Of a stretch of DNA of 64,000 nucleotides, positions 1 through 12,612 are shown in pieces (position 1 is the stretch's first letter; the number at the start of each line of letters is the position of its first letter). A program made the position numbers and the translations under genes. Source of the DNA: Nymphaea colorata (taxonomy: Eukaryota > Streptophyta > Magnoliopsida > Nymphaeales > Nymphaeaceae). The stretch is from contig NC_045143.1 of the NCBI RefSeq assembly GCF_008831285.2, positions 6,953,503-7,017,502 on the forward strand, read 5' to 3'. The notes below the pieces were generated by a model. The model saw only the letters and a list, made by a program, of their open reading frames with translations. It ran no database searches and was not told the DNA's origin.

Positions 1-927
1 GGAAGTAACATGAAGAGCTGAACCACTATCAACAAGCCAACAAGTATCATCTCTGGCAACATTAACCATGTCAGCATCACAAACAATGAACATTTCATGT
101 TGTGCAGCAGCTGCGACGTTATCATCTTGGTCATTTTTCTTCTCCTGTTTCTCCCCAATTTTATTCTTCTTCTTCAGCTGGAAGCAATACTTCTTTATGT
201 GCCCTTTCTTTCCACAGTGGTGGCATTCCAAATTCTTATATCTGGGTTTGGACTTGCTTCTGCTTTTATCTCTGCCCCTGTCACTCTTGAATTTACTTCT
301 CCATCTGTTCTCTGTGAAAAGAACCTCTGTCTGAGAAGAGCAAGCCTGAGATTTTCTTCTCATCTCCTCATTGAAAATACCTGACTTAACAGTCTCTAAA
401 AAAACAACCCCATTAACTACAGAATTAGTAAGCGAGACTCTAAATGTCTTCACGAATCAGGCAAAGTAGCAAGCAATAATAATCCCAAAATCTCATCTTC
501 AAATTTAACAACCATACTGGATAACTGATTGGTGATCCCCTGAAAATCATTTTGAAAATCTGACATTGAACTGCTCTCCCTGAATCTCAAATTCATCAAT
601 ATTTTTAGAAGAAATAATTTACTACTTCCTGTCTTGGAGGCATAAAGATTTTCTAATTTTACCTACAAACTGCATGCATGATTTTCATCTTGGATATGGT
701 TATAAACATTTTCATCCACAAATTGTTGAATGAAACCACAAACTTGTTCGTGTTAAAATTTTTCATTCCTCATCAGACTTAAAAGTAGGATTTTCTTTGG
801 AAAAAATAGGGAGGTGCATAGCCTTCATATATAAGAGATCTTTCATCTTATTTTTTCATAGACTATAATTAGTCTCATTTAGGCTAATCATACGGCTAGT
901 ACCAAAATCAATTTTGTTATCCACCAT
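1..927 (-). pseudogene. Copia A gag-pol, N-terminal part, broken
   Basis: Translation from the ATG at 925-927 starts MVDNKIDFGTS, typical of Copia gag. A TGA at 856-858 interrupts the protein where these gags normally carry Trp (after NYSL), so it is not intact. Downstream the frame still gives a nucleocapsid zinc knuckle (ECHHCGKKGHIKKYC, CX2CX4HX4C), a lysine-rich linker and the protease active-site region DSGS at the window edge. The product would package element RNA and process the polyprotein. Smaller frame shifts between 400 and 850 are possible and were not resolved. Confidence 0.8.
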
Positions 928-946
928 GTTGGCTCTGATACCACTT

Positions 947-1581
947 TGTTGGGATAAAAGCGGATAGGACACAAATCTACTAAAATTGATTCAACAACAA
1001 AATATATCCCAAACCGATCATGTAATGAGCAACGAATCAACAACCAAGCAATCCAAGCAAAGTAATCACAATCACAAACTGCACAAGATGATTTTACATA
1101 AAAAACCCCTCAAAAACAATGAAGGTAAAAACCATGGGGTACTACGACCCAAACTCAATCTACTATAATCAATGATATAAGTTATCCCACGAAGGGCTAC
1201 ACAAAGCCAACCCTCAAATAATAATATCTCATCAAAACTATATGAGAAAACAAGGGAAATACCACCGATGTATTGGGAGAAATCGTTGATTGGGAGGAGA
1301 TGCGTCTGGCTTCCTCCTCGATATCAAAATCTTGCTCAATTCAAGTGCTCGCAGCCTTTTCTTCCTTGCCTTCCTCTTCTCCTTCTCTCCTCTTGCTGTG
1401 CAGCCACACACAAGATCTCCCCTTTCTCTTCCCCTTTCTTTTCCCCCAAAAAAGAAAACCTAGGAGAGAGAGAGACGTGGGAGAGATAGGAGGGCACCAT
1501 TGGGTGCCTCCCTTTTTCTTCGGCCCGTCACTTAAGTGACGGGCCGGATCGAGTCCTCTTGAGGCTGTACCCGACCCAACA
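947..1581 (-). repeat. 5' LTR of Copia A
   Basis: The 635-bp block begins TGTTGGG and ends CCCAACA, perfect 7-bp inverted termini with the TG...CA ends required of an LTR. Its inner edge abuts the tRNA-Met primer-binding site. It contains pyrimidine-rich and GA-rich stretches. The short reading frames across it (for example 1268-1539) are chance. Confidence 0.88.
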
Positions 1582-1653
1582 ATGGGTGCAACCCATAACC
1601 TAGATTTTAAGAAGCAGTAATAAAAAGCAATGGGACGTGTTGAGACCATCTAC

Positions 1654-4214
1654 CATCTCCGGCGTCAGTCACAGAGACGTTGAACGAAAGCGCTTTGTAG
1701 TTCTCGAAGGAGTTGAGGACGGCGCCCTCGTCAGAAGCATTGGCCGACCGTATCGAGAATGAGTGTTGGGAGGCTCTTATTGGAACTGTTGAGTACAAAA
1801 CAATGCTATCGAGGTAGGGGACCATGACATCAACCCAGTCTTCCCCATTGATCTAAAGCTTCATCTTCCTCGATCGGCCGCCGGCCTGTGGCACGACGTC
1901 GGCAAACTCGAGGACGAGAAATAACCCTTCGTCCAGTCCCCCAGTCCAGTTGACCAAGATCTCATTCCGCGAGTAGACAGCAGTCTGCATCACAACCGAC
2001 GGCAACCCAAAGATTGGGTCCCCTGATTCCGTCACTGGTTTACTTGTCCTATACAGTGTCCCAAAAGCTCCGTTGTCTGGCGTCCATATGCGATCAAAGC
2101 GGTCGTTCGAGTACCTGCATTAATCAGCATTGTAGGTTTAGCACGTCATTTAGATGCATGATGATCCTGGAGAAAACGACTAAATTTTAACCAAATAAAG
2201 GTGAGCGACATGCATGGAGTAGAACCTAAATTTGGACTCCTAAAGTTGTTTCTTTTAGTATTTAAAGCAAAGTCCCATAAGCCGGAAAATTCGACGATTT
2301 AAAGCTCCTGATTAAAATCTGAAAGTTCTCACACGGAAAATTAGCATTCATCTTTTGCTATCTTTTTTTATCCCCTCCTCCTCTAGCAGCTCTTATAGTA
2401 TCACGACTAAATTGATACAGATCGCGTCCAAGAGTTCCACTTCAATAATAATTATCACCAAATATTGTTCATTTATTGGATATTTGGCAACAGTAACACA
2501 TTATTACTAACCTATGAATGTATTAAAAAAATGGGACACATTCATGGACTACTTCAACTTTTTTAGCGAATTCATGAGTCAGTTACCGAATTAGCGACCC
2601 TTTCAAGGAAAAAAGAATAAGCTGGTAAAGAACGGCTCACCAAGTGTATGTGGTGGCCCCAACGTCTATCCGCAAGAAAGTTTTCAAAGCAAGGGAAAGC
2701 GAGCTATTGGCAGGCGCATACATGTCTTGCGGGAGCGGCCGGAACTTCAAAGAAGAAATGAATGGTGTTCCATGACATGTTCTCACGAGGCACACGTACA
2801 GGAAGCATGTCTCTGCTTGGACGACCAACTCCGTCAGGAACTTGGTATCGTTGGTCAAGTTCACAGTGTCCCAAAGGTCCGCACCAAAATAGAGGTCGAA
2901 GCTCGGCACTTCATTGAGGCTGTCATAGTTACCGTAAAAGAAGGCTGCCCGGACGATATACTTGGTGCCAACGGTCGCCGGCAGCTGGTAGCAGTTTCTT
3001 GTATAGTTTGGGAAGGATCTCACAGTGTAGAATACGTTGTAAGAGCCGCCCCCGATTCTGGTGGGATCTATCTGACCATTCACTCCACTGTCAATGAACC
3101 CGTTGTCGGAGACGTAGGTAAGGTTGTCCAATGGGCTAATGTAGCCTGAGGTCTCCGTTAGTCCACAGTCAATGCTGATAAACCCTCCCATCCTTGTCAA
3201 AGTGCAGAAAAATGAATGACTCTTCCAAAACAGAAAAACAGAATGGATAGAACCAGGCGTACTATTGAACACTGCAATGGCTGCCGGCCAGTAATTAATT
3301 GCCTAAAATTTTATTTCTTGATCAGAAAAAAGGAAAATTCGCCCACAGAACGACTCAGAAAGCTATTTGGTCTCTAACACAGAGCTTCCCCTTGCAATTC
3401 ACCAATGCAGCTGGTCTGCAACTTCTGCTTTACATTCGTTACCATCGTCAAGCATATGAAGATCTTTTTCCTCCCAACATTATCTAAAGAAAACGATTTC
3501 TATGTGACACAAGAAAAGGAATTGCCTGTAAAAGTTTAGGTCTTCACAGAAGGTTCAATGGCCTTCCTTTAACTAGATTGTTAGGAACACAGAACAACTC
3601 TTGAGATATAAAAGGCGTAGCGTATCGCGTATCGGTCGGGCCAACCTATACGCTGTATCGTAACGTATCGTAAACGTAACGTAACGTATCGTAAAATTAA
3701 TTTTTTAATTTTAAAAAATATTTAAAAATCAGAAAAATAGACAAAAATCCTTAAAAATCTGAAAAAAATCAACAAAAAATCAAAAATCAAGAAAAATAAA
3801 AAATGTATTCAAATATAAAAAAGATCATCATATATAAGGAACATTCATGTGTATACTATCAACAACACATTCAAAAATAAGAAATCAAATATTCAAAATA
3901 ACATAATAAGCATCCATCATAATTTTTATGAAAATAGGCAAAATCTCTCCCTCCTATGTTTATTGGAGTCTTTAAATACAAGAAAATAGAGAGGAGGAGT
4001 GTTTAAACTTTCAAAAAATAAAGAATTTTATGTTTTCTCTCGTATCGTACGATACAGGGGTGTATCACCTGTGTCGTATCATACAGGCCCCGTATCATAC
4101 GATACGGATAACATTGCTTGAGATAACGAAGGGAGAACGTGACACTGTTTGTGCTCCTGTTGTTAAGAGGGCAGCCGCACAACATAGCAGAAACAAGAAA
4201 TTATGTGCATCCAT
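1654..4214 (-). pseudogene. Receptor gene 1: malectin-like LRR receptor relic (exons 1-3 only)
   Basis: Exon 1 (4145-4214) encodes a signal peptide beginning MDAHNFLFLLCCAAAL. Exon 2 (2641-3184, 544 nt) encodes the first malectin half, with FISIDCGL, NLTYVSD, RNCYQLPA and YGNYDSL. Exon 3 (1654-2114) encodes the second half, with FDRIWTPD, VVMQTAVYS and SFSIRSANASDEGAVLNSFE. Three faults mark it as dead or dying. A TAG at 1853-1855 stands where the paralogue has Gln. The exon-1 donor reads ACAG|TGTC where paralogous gene 2 has G|GTTT. Copia A interrupts intron 3, and no LRR or kinase exon is visible to its left in this window. A Mutator-type insertion lies in intron 1. Gene 2 is its closest relative: exon 1 and more than 1 kb of 5' flank align between them. 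The 3' half could survive left of the window. Confidence 0.85.
3609..4116. mobile_element. Mutator-type MITE in intron 1 of gene 1
   Basis: This 508-bp insertion is flanked on both sides by the 9-bp direct repeat CTTGAGATA (3600-3608 and 4117-4125), the size made by Mutator-like transposases. Both ends carry inverted, repeated CGTATCG-type motifs (3618-3680 and 4040-4106), while the centre is very AT rich. No transposase is encoded. The matching intron of gene 2 (around 19400-19440) lacks it, which gives an empty-site comparison. Confidence 0.75.
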
Positions 4215-4307
4215 CACATGTGCACGGGACTGTTCACCTTTGCATGGTGCATAGGTCCATATGGATGACAATTACCCTTAGGAGTTGGCTAGGGAGACAG
4301 ATGTCGT

Positions 4308-4614
4308 GCGCTAAAGGTTGTGCACGTAATCATGTCTCCTTAAAAATAGGTAGTTATGACCAAGATTGGTACTTTGATATTTGATCAAATTATCAAGTTA
4401 AATCACTGTTTCCTGCTTCCCTTTTTCTCAAATTAGCTTCCCCATTTCATATTGCTTTCGCGCTAAAGGCTGTGCACGTAACCATGTCTCCTTAACAATA
4501 GGTAGTTATGACCAAGATTGGTACTTTTATATTTGATCAAATTATGATCAAGTTAAATCACTGTTTCCTGCTTCCCTTTTTCTCGAATTAGCTTCCCCAT
4601 TTCATATTGCTTTC
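4308..4614. repeat. 152-bp direct tandem duplication
   Basis: Two head-to-tail copies start at 4308 and 4460 (both GCGCTAAAGG). They match closely through the TTCATATTGC ends, with a few substitutions and one small indel. The pair lies about 100-400 bp upstream of the gene 1 start, so it may have duplicated promoter sequence. Confidence 0.85.
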
Positions 4615-4654
4615 ATGAGTTCCATTCTCTTTGTCCTAATCTAATATTCTTCTC

Positions 4655-5130
<476 letters not shown>

Positions 5131-8003
5131 ATGTATGGATGGATGAAAGAAAAACAAAGAAAGAAAATATTATAAACTAATCCTATATGACGGAAAATGT
5201 CAATCACTTTTTTCTCATTTTTTTCTTGCCAACATACTTGTCATAAAACCTTGTGATATGGAGGAGGATCGCATTTGTCTTCAAGCCTTGTCCCATGGAT
5301 TCATGCTCTCATGGAGGGTCCTTCTTACCGATCAGTCTCCAATCCGACAGCAATTTCAGAGCCACGGACACCAGTTAGCTATCACATAACAAACTTGTCT
5401 TGCATCAAAACACTTGAGAGAGTTCTCAAATGGGCATAGTGAAATAAGTTAAATGCAATGAACAATTTGCTTGATTCCAATATTTAAAGTCCGTCTGTAC
5501 CCATTTCTCAAGTTAATTTTTTTTCTTTCTCTTCTGCTTAGCTTGTTCCGACTTCCCACAAGACTTTAAGGTGACATTTTATTTAATTTTTCAGTTATTT
5601 TTTACTATTGTGGTCAAGAGGGTTGCTCGAAGACATAAGCAACCTATACTCTTTTAAAACAAAATTTTTTTATTTCAAAGATCAAAGATGAGTGTTGCTT
5701 TCACTCCACAAACCATCATTCTCACATGACATAGCTTGTCGGACAAAATCTGCAAGCAAGCTCTCCAAACCCGCGGGCGAGAGACAGCCGGCCAGGTCTC
5801 TCTTTGAGGCACTGGAAAAAAAGCACAACAACCATTTATCTGAATGACTTACAATCTAAGCTCAACAACCTCATTAGCTGCGATGCCAATTACAATGGGA
5901 ATTGTCTCTGCGAGCTTGTTCAGACACATTACATAGTGTAGTAAGAGAATCGTGCATAACAAATACCACTGCTAAAGAAGGAGGTGCTAGAAGAGCTCCA
6001 TTAATTCACCTAGCTAGGTAGAGTAGAGTTGAACTTGACGATCTTCTAGTTGAAGCCAGGAGGACAAAAGTTCAAAATGTAGTTTGCCTCCATTGGCATA
6101 ATCTTTGTCAGAATCTCTCTAACCTCAACTTGCTAATAGAAAAGGAGAGGAATACGTTATTAGGTAGGAAGCCTGTACTCGCTTGGCCACAATCCCCCAC
6201 AACATAATGCTGAGACAAACCTTGTTACATGTACTGTACTACTGGTGCAGGAAATTTTCATGCCGCCTCAGTATAGTTATGACGAAAATACCCTCCATTC
6301 AGACAAAAAAAGAAAACATTTTGAAAGACAAAATTGAAAATAAAAAAAATAAAAAGACTATATAAGACAACTTTTATAAAAATATTAAAATCTCCCCCTA
6401 CTCATACTGCGCATGTACGTTGCGTGCCCATAACGGCGCACCCAACTCAATATGGTGCTGAGATGGATGCTGGAAAGTTGGCAGAATTCAATTGGTTCGA
6501 TGGTTGTGCACCTAAACGATAAGTCATCAGTTTAAATCCCACTGTGTAAATGCTGGTGTTTTGGCTTCTTTCGTTTCCGTAATATGGCTCAGGCTTGAAC
6601 CACTTGAAGCTCGTACCAGCTGTGCTTTGTTTGTCTCACATAAGCCAATCAGATTGGATGGGGGCAGAGGCTGGGGAAGCCTCTTCTAGTTCATACGCCT
6701 TATCCTTATGATTTAATAACAATATTGGACACCTTATTACATATGGAGTTTTTGATAATGATGACAAATGAAAATTATACATATGTATATTTAGTGAATG
6801 GTGACTTTGACTATCGAGACTCATCCAAACTCATTTAGAAGGATTGTTTGATTCATCGTCATGGACAATTGAGAGGAAAAAAGTGTCTATCATGTTTTCT
6901 GCTTGTTTTTATTTCAACTACATCTCACGAGGGATCAGACGAATCTCATGAATAGCTAAGGGTCTCATTCAATATATATATATATTGCATTTGACTAAGG
7001 TGATACTTCAATAAGTACATGTGTTAACTAAAGGTGTTACGATGAGTCCACTCGTGCAGTTTGGTTCCATTTAATTACTTATAACCCTGGAGCAAGTTGA
7101 TTTATGAACAAAGGAAAATGACAAGTTTGGATGAGACAAATAGTGCTTTAAAATACGCTGTTTGGCGCAGCTGGGTGCAAGTTGGTGTCCATGGTTTTTA
7201 TTTTTCTCTTGATCGATTCAACAGATGGTTAAAAAAATGGCTGGGAATTCATTAAAGTATATGCATATATACATATATAAGCAAATTTAATGGTGACTCT
7301 GATTTTTTAGAGTTATCCAACCAACTAATGAGGACCATCTGAACTAATGAGGACCATCTGATCTAACATGATAGAAGGTTAAGAAAAAACAACGACAAAA
7401 AAGTGATAAGTATTTTTTTAATCTTTTATTAGTTTACATTGTTTTTTTGACATTTTTCTTTTAGCCATTTATGTGCTTCAGATAGACGTCTTTGCTTAGA
7501 TGGCTGAGTGACTACACATAGCTAGAGCCATTATTAAGACACTCATATAATAAAGTTGAAATCCTACATTGGATGGTATGTTATAAAAATTAACCTATAA
7601 AATTTCACTTTTAAAATATAAATCCACAAATTTTATATATATATATCACCGAAAAAGTGGGTCAAAGGATAAGAACCAAACCATTTAATTCCTTACTAAA
7701 AAAAATATTTTAAATAAAATATAAACATCCTAATATATTTATAAAAAATATTTTGATGTAAAACATACTTTGAATCAAGTTACTTTCATGCAAAAATGTT
7801 GACTTTTCTATTATCAAAATGTTGATGCTATGAGAGAGATTAATTTTGCTTATTATAAAAGTGCTATTAAAACCCAAAAATTGGTCAACTTAATATATTT
7901 TTGCATTAACCTGTCCTTAAGGTCATATTGGTAAGGTTAGATTAAAAAAAACACTTTAAATATCATATCTAAAAGATTTGGTTTTTGTCCGTAATCACTG
8001 ATT

Positions 8004-8005
<2 letters not shown>

Positions 8006-8069
<64 letters not shown>
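8006..8069. repeat. (TA)n microsatellite
   Basis: About 32 uninterrupted AT/TA dinucleotides. Confidence 0.97.
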
Positions 8070-8072
<3 letters not shown>

Positions 8073-9230
8073 GACTTAGTTTAGGCTCTACACATTTAAT
8101 AGAAAGAAATGAGTTATATAAAGAGAGTGCTTGGCACTAAGAATGGTGGATTATTCAAGAAATCAAATCCGTGACCATCAATGCATCAGGGAAAGCCTAC
8201 TAGTCTTTCACGGTACGTTGTCCTCCAGTTTGACAACTTTTCTTAAAAGTATATATGTCTACAGATATATCCTTGAAATTTTTTTGTTTAAGTTGGGATG
8301 GAGAAATCCAGTCACATGCATCGGATTGATGTATGAAATCCTGCTAATTTGCTAATTGGATCATTCCACTTAGCAATTCAATTGGACCAATTCTGAATTG
8401 GTAAAAGTTGTTACTGCTTTTTTAAAAAATAAATGAAAATTTACAGAACCTTGGCCTCTAATCACATCGAATCAGTAAATGCACGAGGGAAATTTTCATC
8501 TAATAAGTCTCAAACTCTTAATTTTTAATGCTAAGGTTCGGGCATCACATTGTTAAGCTTTTGAGGGTTTAAAATTTTGATTCAGGAATGAAAATTTTAA
8601 AATCTTAATTCCTCCTCAAACTGAAATGGAATCAAAATTCCAAGTTTTAGTTTCCTAATTCCAGAAATAAAATATCTTGTTTGTCTAAAATTTCTAATTT
8701 CTTAAAAAATGAGCATATTTATTCTAAAATTCCATGACTCTGGGTATGTCAAACACCCTGATAGCCCACCACCCTCCCCTGAGCTGACCTCTTGGATCAA
8801 CATGTCACGAATATATGTATATAGGTCTTCTCGCCCTTAAATCTTACAAAATTTGCGGGCAGATGCTACCGACTTTATGGTACAAGAGAGCGAGGCAACA
8901 AGTATGCACCAAAAGGGGTGGGGAATTTTTGAAGTTTTTTATAAATTTTAGACCTTTTAAAATTTTAACAATCCCTCTTTTAAAAAAAATGATGAATTTT
9001 TTGTGAGATTTTGTCTGGCTTTAACAAATGTGAGGAGTCTTCCAACTAGGGACGGCATGCCCCATTTTTCCTGTTATGAGCTGAGATTTTAGTTGCAGCT
9101 TAAACGGAAGAGTCTTTAAGACATTTCTGCTGACAAAATCAGAGTGCTGCTAAAACACATGTATTTGTGAATGTAATTTTTATGATATGTAAATAGTTTG
9201 TCGATAGTAAATCTTTGTTGTCCTCTCTTT

Positions 9231-9233
<3 letters not shown>

Positions 9234-9275
<42 letters not shown>
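9234..9275. repeat. (TA)n microsatellite
   Basis: About 21 uninterrupted TA dinucleotides. Confidence 0.97.
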
Positions 9276-9277
<2 letters not shown>

Positions 9278-9619
9278 CAACTACAATTAAGCTGAAATTA
9301 TTTGCTAAAGACAAATCCAAAACCCATTTTTTGTTGACAAAACAAAAACCAGGTTCTCACTTTTGAAAACCTTCACCCAAACATTAAAACTAAGTTTTCA
9401 AAACTCATAGAAAAATGGGTTTCATAAAACCAAGCTTTGGCAGAAACTTTTTTTTTTAAGGGATTCATCCAAATGCTACCCAAATGAATTATCTAATTCA
9501 ATTTATTAATCCAATATTTAATATTTTTTTTATATGCCAGTTTTTAAGCAGTGCAGTCATACGTTCCATCTAAATTCGATCCATTTATTGGCATCTCTAA
9601 CGTTCACTTCATTTGTAGG

Positions 9620-10120
9620 TTGACTTATGGAGAACTTGCTCTCTGTGTGTTAAGGTCCGGATTCGGCATCACTCGATAATTCCCTGAGGAGTTGAAGGGG
9701 GAGATGGACCGCGAAACTGGGGAATTAAAGACAGATTACTGAACAAAATTCAGATGGAAGCTTGGCAGGAGGGGGAAGAGGCAGACCCGGCACAGCTTGC
9801 TGGGTTCAAAGGGAGTCTCTCATGGGCATCTATTATGGTTGGCAGTGAACGCCCATATTTATCGCAGCTCCCAAACCCTGCAGTGACGATGGAGAATTAT
9901 GGATTTCTCCTGAAGGCATTGTAAAACTGATAGAGTTATGCCAATATGCTGCCCAAGGCCTGGATCAGGCTACTAATACATCCACGAGATGCTCCAAATA
10001 ATTGCAGTAGAAAAATGATTGACATAATCAACACCACAAGAAATTCACTTACGACAAGAAAAATAGCAGATTTTGGTACAAAGATATCACAATAGAAGTT
10101 GTTGATACATTTTATCACGT
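9620..10120 (+). pseudogene. Coding-like relic, possibly a decayed kinase fragment
   Basis: The base composition changes from AT rich to balanced, and plus-strand frames give protein-like pieces. These include FPEELKGEMDRETGELKTDY (about 9680-9740), AAQGLD (about 9950) and, after a frame change, IHPRDAPNN (about 9978-10005) and KIADFGTK (about 10060-10082). The last three resemble the AA(K/R)GL, HRD and (K)xADFG landmarks of a plant receptor kinase in the right order, but frames break often. It lies 3' of gene 2 on the opposite strand, so it is not that gene's own kinase. I do not recognise the upstream part. Confidence 0.3.
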
Positions 10121-12153
10121 GAATGGCCGTCTTAATTTAACTTGCAGGTGGATAAATGGACAAATCCGAGTTCGATGTAGCAGTGGCACTTGATGATGAA
10201 GATGTGAAGATTGCCCACTTTCTCCAGCTTCCACTTTTCTCTCTAGTTCTCTCAATCTCCTTGGCTTCTTTCAAGTGAGCCACAACCTCTGTCATAGTAG
10301 ACCTTATGACCGACATCTCCTCAGTGCATGTCATTGCCAACTCTGCAACCATCCACATGGAGCTGATATCGTATTGACCATGTAGTCTAGGATCAATAAC
10401 AGCTTTGATGGTTCCTCTCATAAGTTCTGGCCGTACAAGTTGAACCAGCGGGAGTCTTTCTCCCTTGGCATTAGTTGATATGGCAGATCGGCCAGTAATG
10501 AGCTCAAACAGGACAACCCCAAATCCATACACATCACTCTTCTCAATAACTTTGTTGGTGTAACAATACCTAAATCCACAAAACAGGTTAGCGATCAAGT
10601 CATTTTAATGAAATTACTAATTAGTTCTTCATGCCACTAAAGGATTGGGGAAAAAAATAAAAAAAGAAAAAAGAATAGGGTCGTGTCGTAGAAATACAAG
10701 TAGCCAAAGGGTTCCACCTTTCCTGTTTGTGAGTAGTACTGAATGAGGTTTTCATGCGAATGAGTTCATTCCATGACCAATTTGCCTGTTGCCAAATATA
10801 AGATATGGTTCGATCTTAGAAATTATAAGTAATTGCCCTCCACGATGGATTCTTGCATCAAAGTAGATATGTTCAGTAGCTCTCAAGGACTTTTCTCTTA
10901 TGTAAAGTGCGCAGAGACCATAAGCTAGTTATGGAGCATTATCTATGGTTTACCAGAATAATCTAAGAACTGCACTTAATTAAGACAATTCATGTTTTAT
11001 GTAAACCTTGATTTAAATAGGCCGCCCGAAAGAATTTGAGCACTACTGACTGACAAAATTAATCTTGCTTTCAAGAGGACAGTAACATACTCAGGGTCAA
11101 GATATCCAGCTGTGCCAGCAACAACAGTTGTAATATGTGTAATCTCATCTGAGACAACAGCCTTTGACAGCCCAAAATCTGCAACCTTTGCTTCAAACTT
11201 CTCATTGATTAGAATGTTGCTCGACTTGACCTCCCTGTGAATGAATGCAGGCGTACATCCTGAATGCAAGTTTTCCAGGCCTGCATCCGCAAGTTTGAAT
11301 CCATTTTAAGTATTTGGTCAGTATGAAAAGTTGAAGACATAGATCAAACCATGTACAAGAAAGATGAAATTGTTCAGCGCTAACCTTTTGCTGCATCCAA
11401 AGCAATGTTCAACCGTTGCTGCCAGTTCAATGTATCAGCCATTTCTTCTGTAAAACATACTGTCCTTGAGATTTTTGAAAATCTGAAACTGAATCTTTTG
11501 GTTCTGGACACATGTCGAGCTTCCTAGAAGCACATTAAATGATAAAATGCCAGAACCAAGTACTTTGCTGTTCGAAATTTAGTGGATATGATAAGATAAA
11601 ATGTAGGCTGTCTGTCAATACTAGTTTTCAGTCAAAAAAATGAATCAGAGTAGTTACTTGTTGACATACCTGAAAGTCGATTCTGAAGGTTTCCATTAGA
11701 CATGTACTCGTAAATGAGGATCAACTCTTGTTCATCATCACAGTACCCAACAAAAGGGGCTAAATATTTATAGTGAACTTGCATCAGCATATTAACCTGC
11801 AGTCACATGTAAGGACTTACTGTTGACCCATGGTTCACGAGTGTTTGCACTGCTTTTATCCAAATAATTTCTTATCACCATACAAACCTCAGCAGCAAAT
11901 TCCATAACTCCTCGTTCAACAAATCTTGAGGACAGTTTCTTAACTGCGACTTCATGTCCATCTTTGAGGCGTCCATAGAAGACAGTGCCAGACCCTCCTC
12001 TACCGATAACTTTCTCGAAGTTATTCGTTATTTCCACAACTTGAGAGTAAGTGAAAGTGCCACTTTTACCAGACTCCGAGCTTGCATGATGTTGTGAAAA
12101 ACTAGCTACGATTTTGTTGTGGTCTTGTGGACGTCCGCCTTCCCCCGGCTTGT

Positions 12154-12612
12154 CTATGTCAGAAAATTTAAAAGCATTTAGAACGTGATGTATCTTAGGA
12201 TAGAATAGGCATGAACATAGAATTTGTCCATTTTATTTGGGAACAGGTTGACCATCTAACTGACTCTACCAACAGTGATGACATTCAAATCACAAGATGG
12301 AGAACAAATTACCTTGATTAAATATATATATCCCCTTCCATCTGTGCAGTTGGTCAATTCCATGTCATTAACTAGCTCTGTCTTACAAGTATGGCTGAAA
12401 TTGGTCCATAACTAGATACCATTTGGCTTCACAACAAATGTCTTTCTTCCATTCACAAAGTGAACCTAACTAGTTAATTTGTTTTCACATGTAATCCTTA
12501 ACGTATTTTTTCTTAAAATAAAATCCTAGCTAAGAATTTGTTTCATCTCTGTGAGGCCACAAACTTAAAGGGTTGCAACTTAAAGCAGCCAGCTAGTGTT
12601 TGACAGCCTCAC
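12154..12612 (-). other. Gap where exons 6-8 of gene 2 should be
   Basis: In gene 5 three exons (72, 81 and 164 nt) encode the second and third LRR and the membrane segment here. In gene 2 only 459 bp lie between exon 5 and exon 9, and neither strand shows an LRR, a hydrophobic stretch or matching splice sites. Exon 5 leaves 2 nt of a codon while exon 9 expects 1, so joining them directly shifts the frame. I infer a deletion. Confidence 0.7.

Larger units (their letters stand above)
1..1581 (-). mobile_element. Ty1/Copia retrotransposon A, 5' LTR plus partial gag-pol (continues beyond left edge)
   Basis: Read on the minus strand, an LTR (1581 down to 947) is followed by a 3-base spacer and a primer-binding site TGGTATCAGAGC complementary to initiator tRNA-Met (931-943). 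Then come a gag start (ATG at 925-927), a CCHC zinc knuckle (about 180-235) and the first residues of the aspartic protease (WLVDSGSA, about 5-35). This order is diagnostic of a plant Copia element. The remaining pol and the other LTR are off the window, so the target-site duplication cannot be checked. The element lies in intron 3 of the broken receptor gene to its right, 72 bp past the exon-3 donor. Confidence 0.9.
5131..9619. other. AT-rich intergenic stretch without a recognisable gene
   Basis: I find no protein family, RNA gene or LTR here. The stretch holds many short AT tracts, the microsatellites listed separately and only short random frames. A block at 8560-8765 (AAAATTTTGATTC-like words, ending TCAAACACCC) resembles the interior and end of the Tourist-like element at 60039-60250 and may be a decayed relative. 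Confidence 0.6.

Noticed and set aside
2727-3149. Plus-strand frame of 140 codons (similar shadows at 18412-18846, 35056-35517, 42205-42465)
   Set aside because: Each lies exactly antisense to malectin exon 2 and recurs because the exon is conserved. No splice context or protein family supports it.
2637-3272. Single-exon start of gene 1 upstream of exon 2
   Set aside because: The extra N-terminal residues come from intron sequence. A family-type signal peptide exon exists at 4145-4214 and the acceptor AG lies just before the FISIDCG codons.
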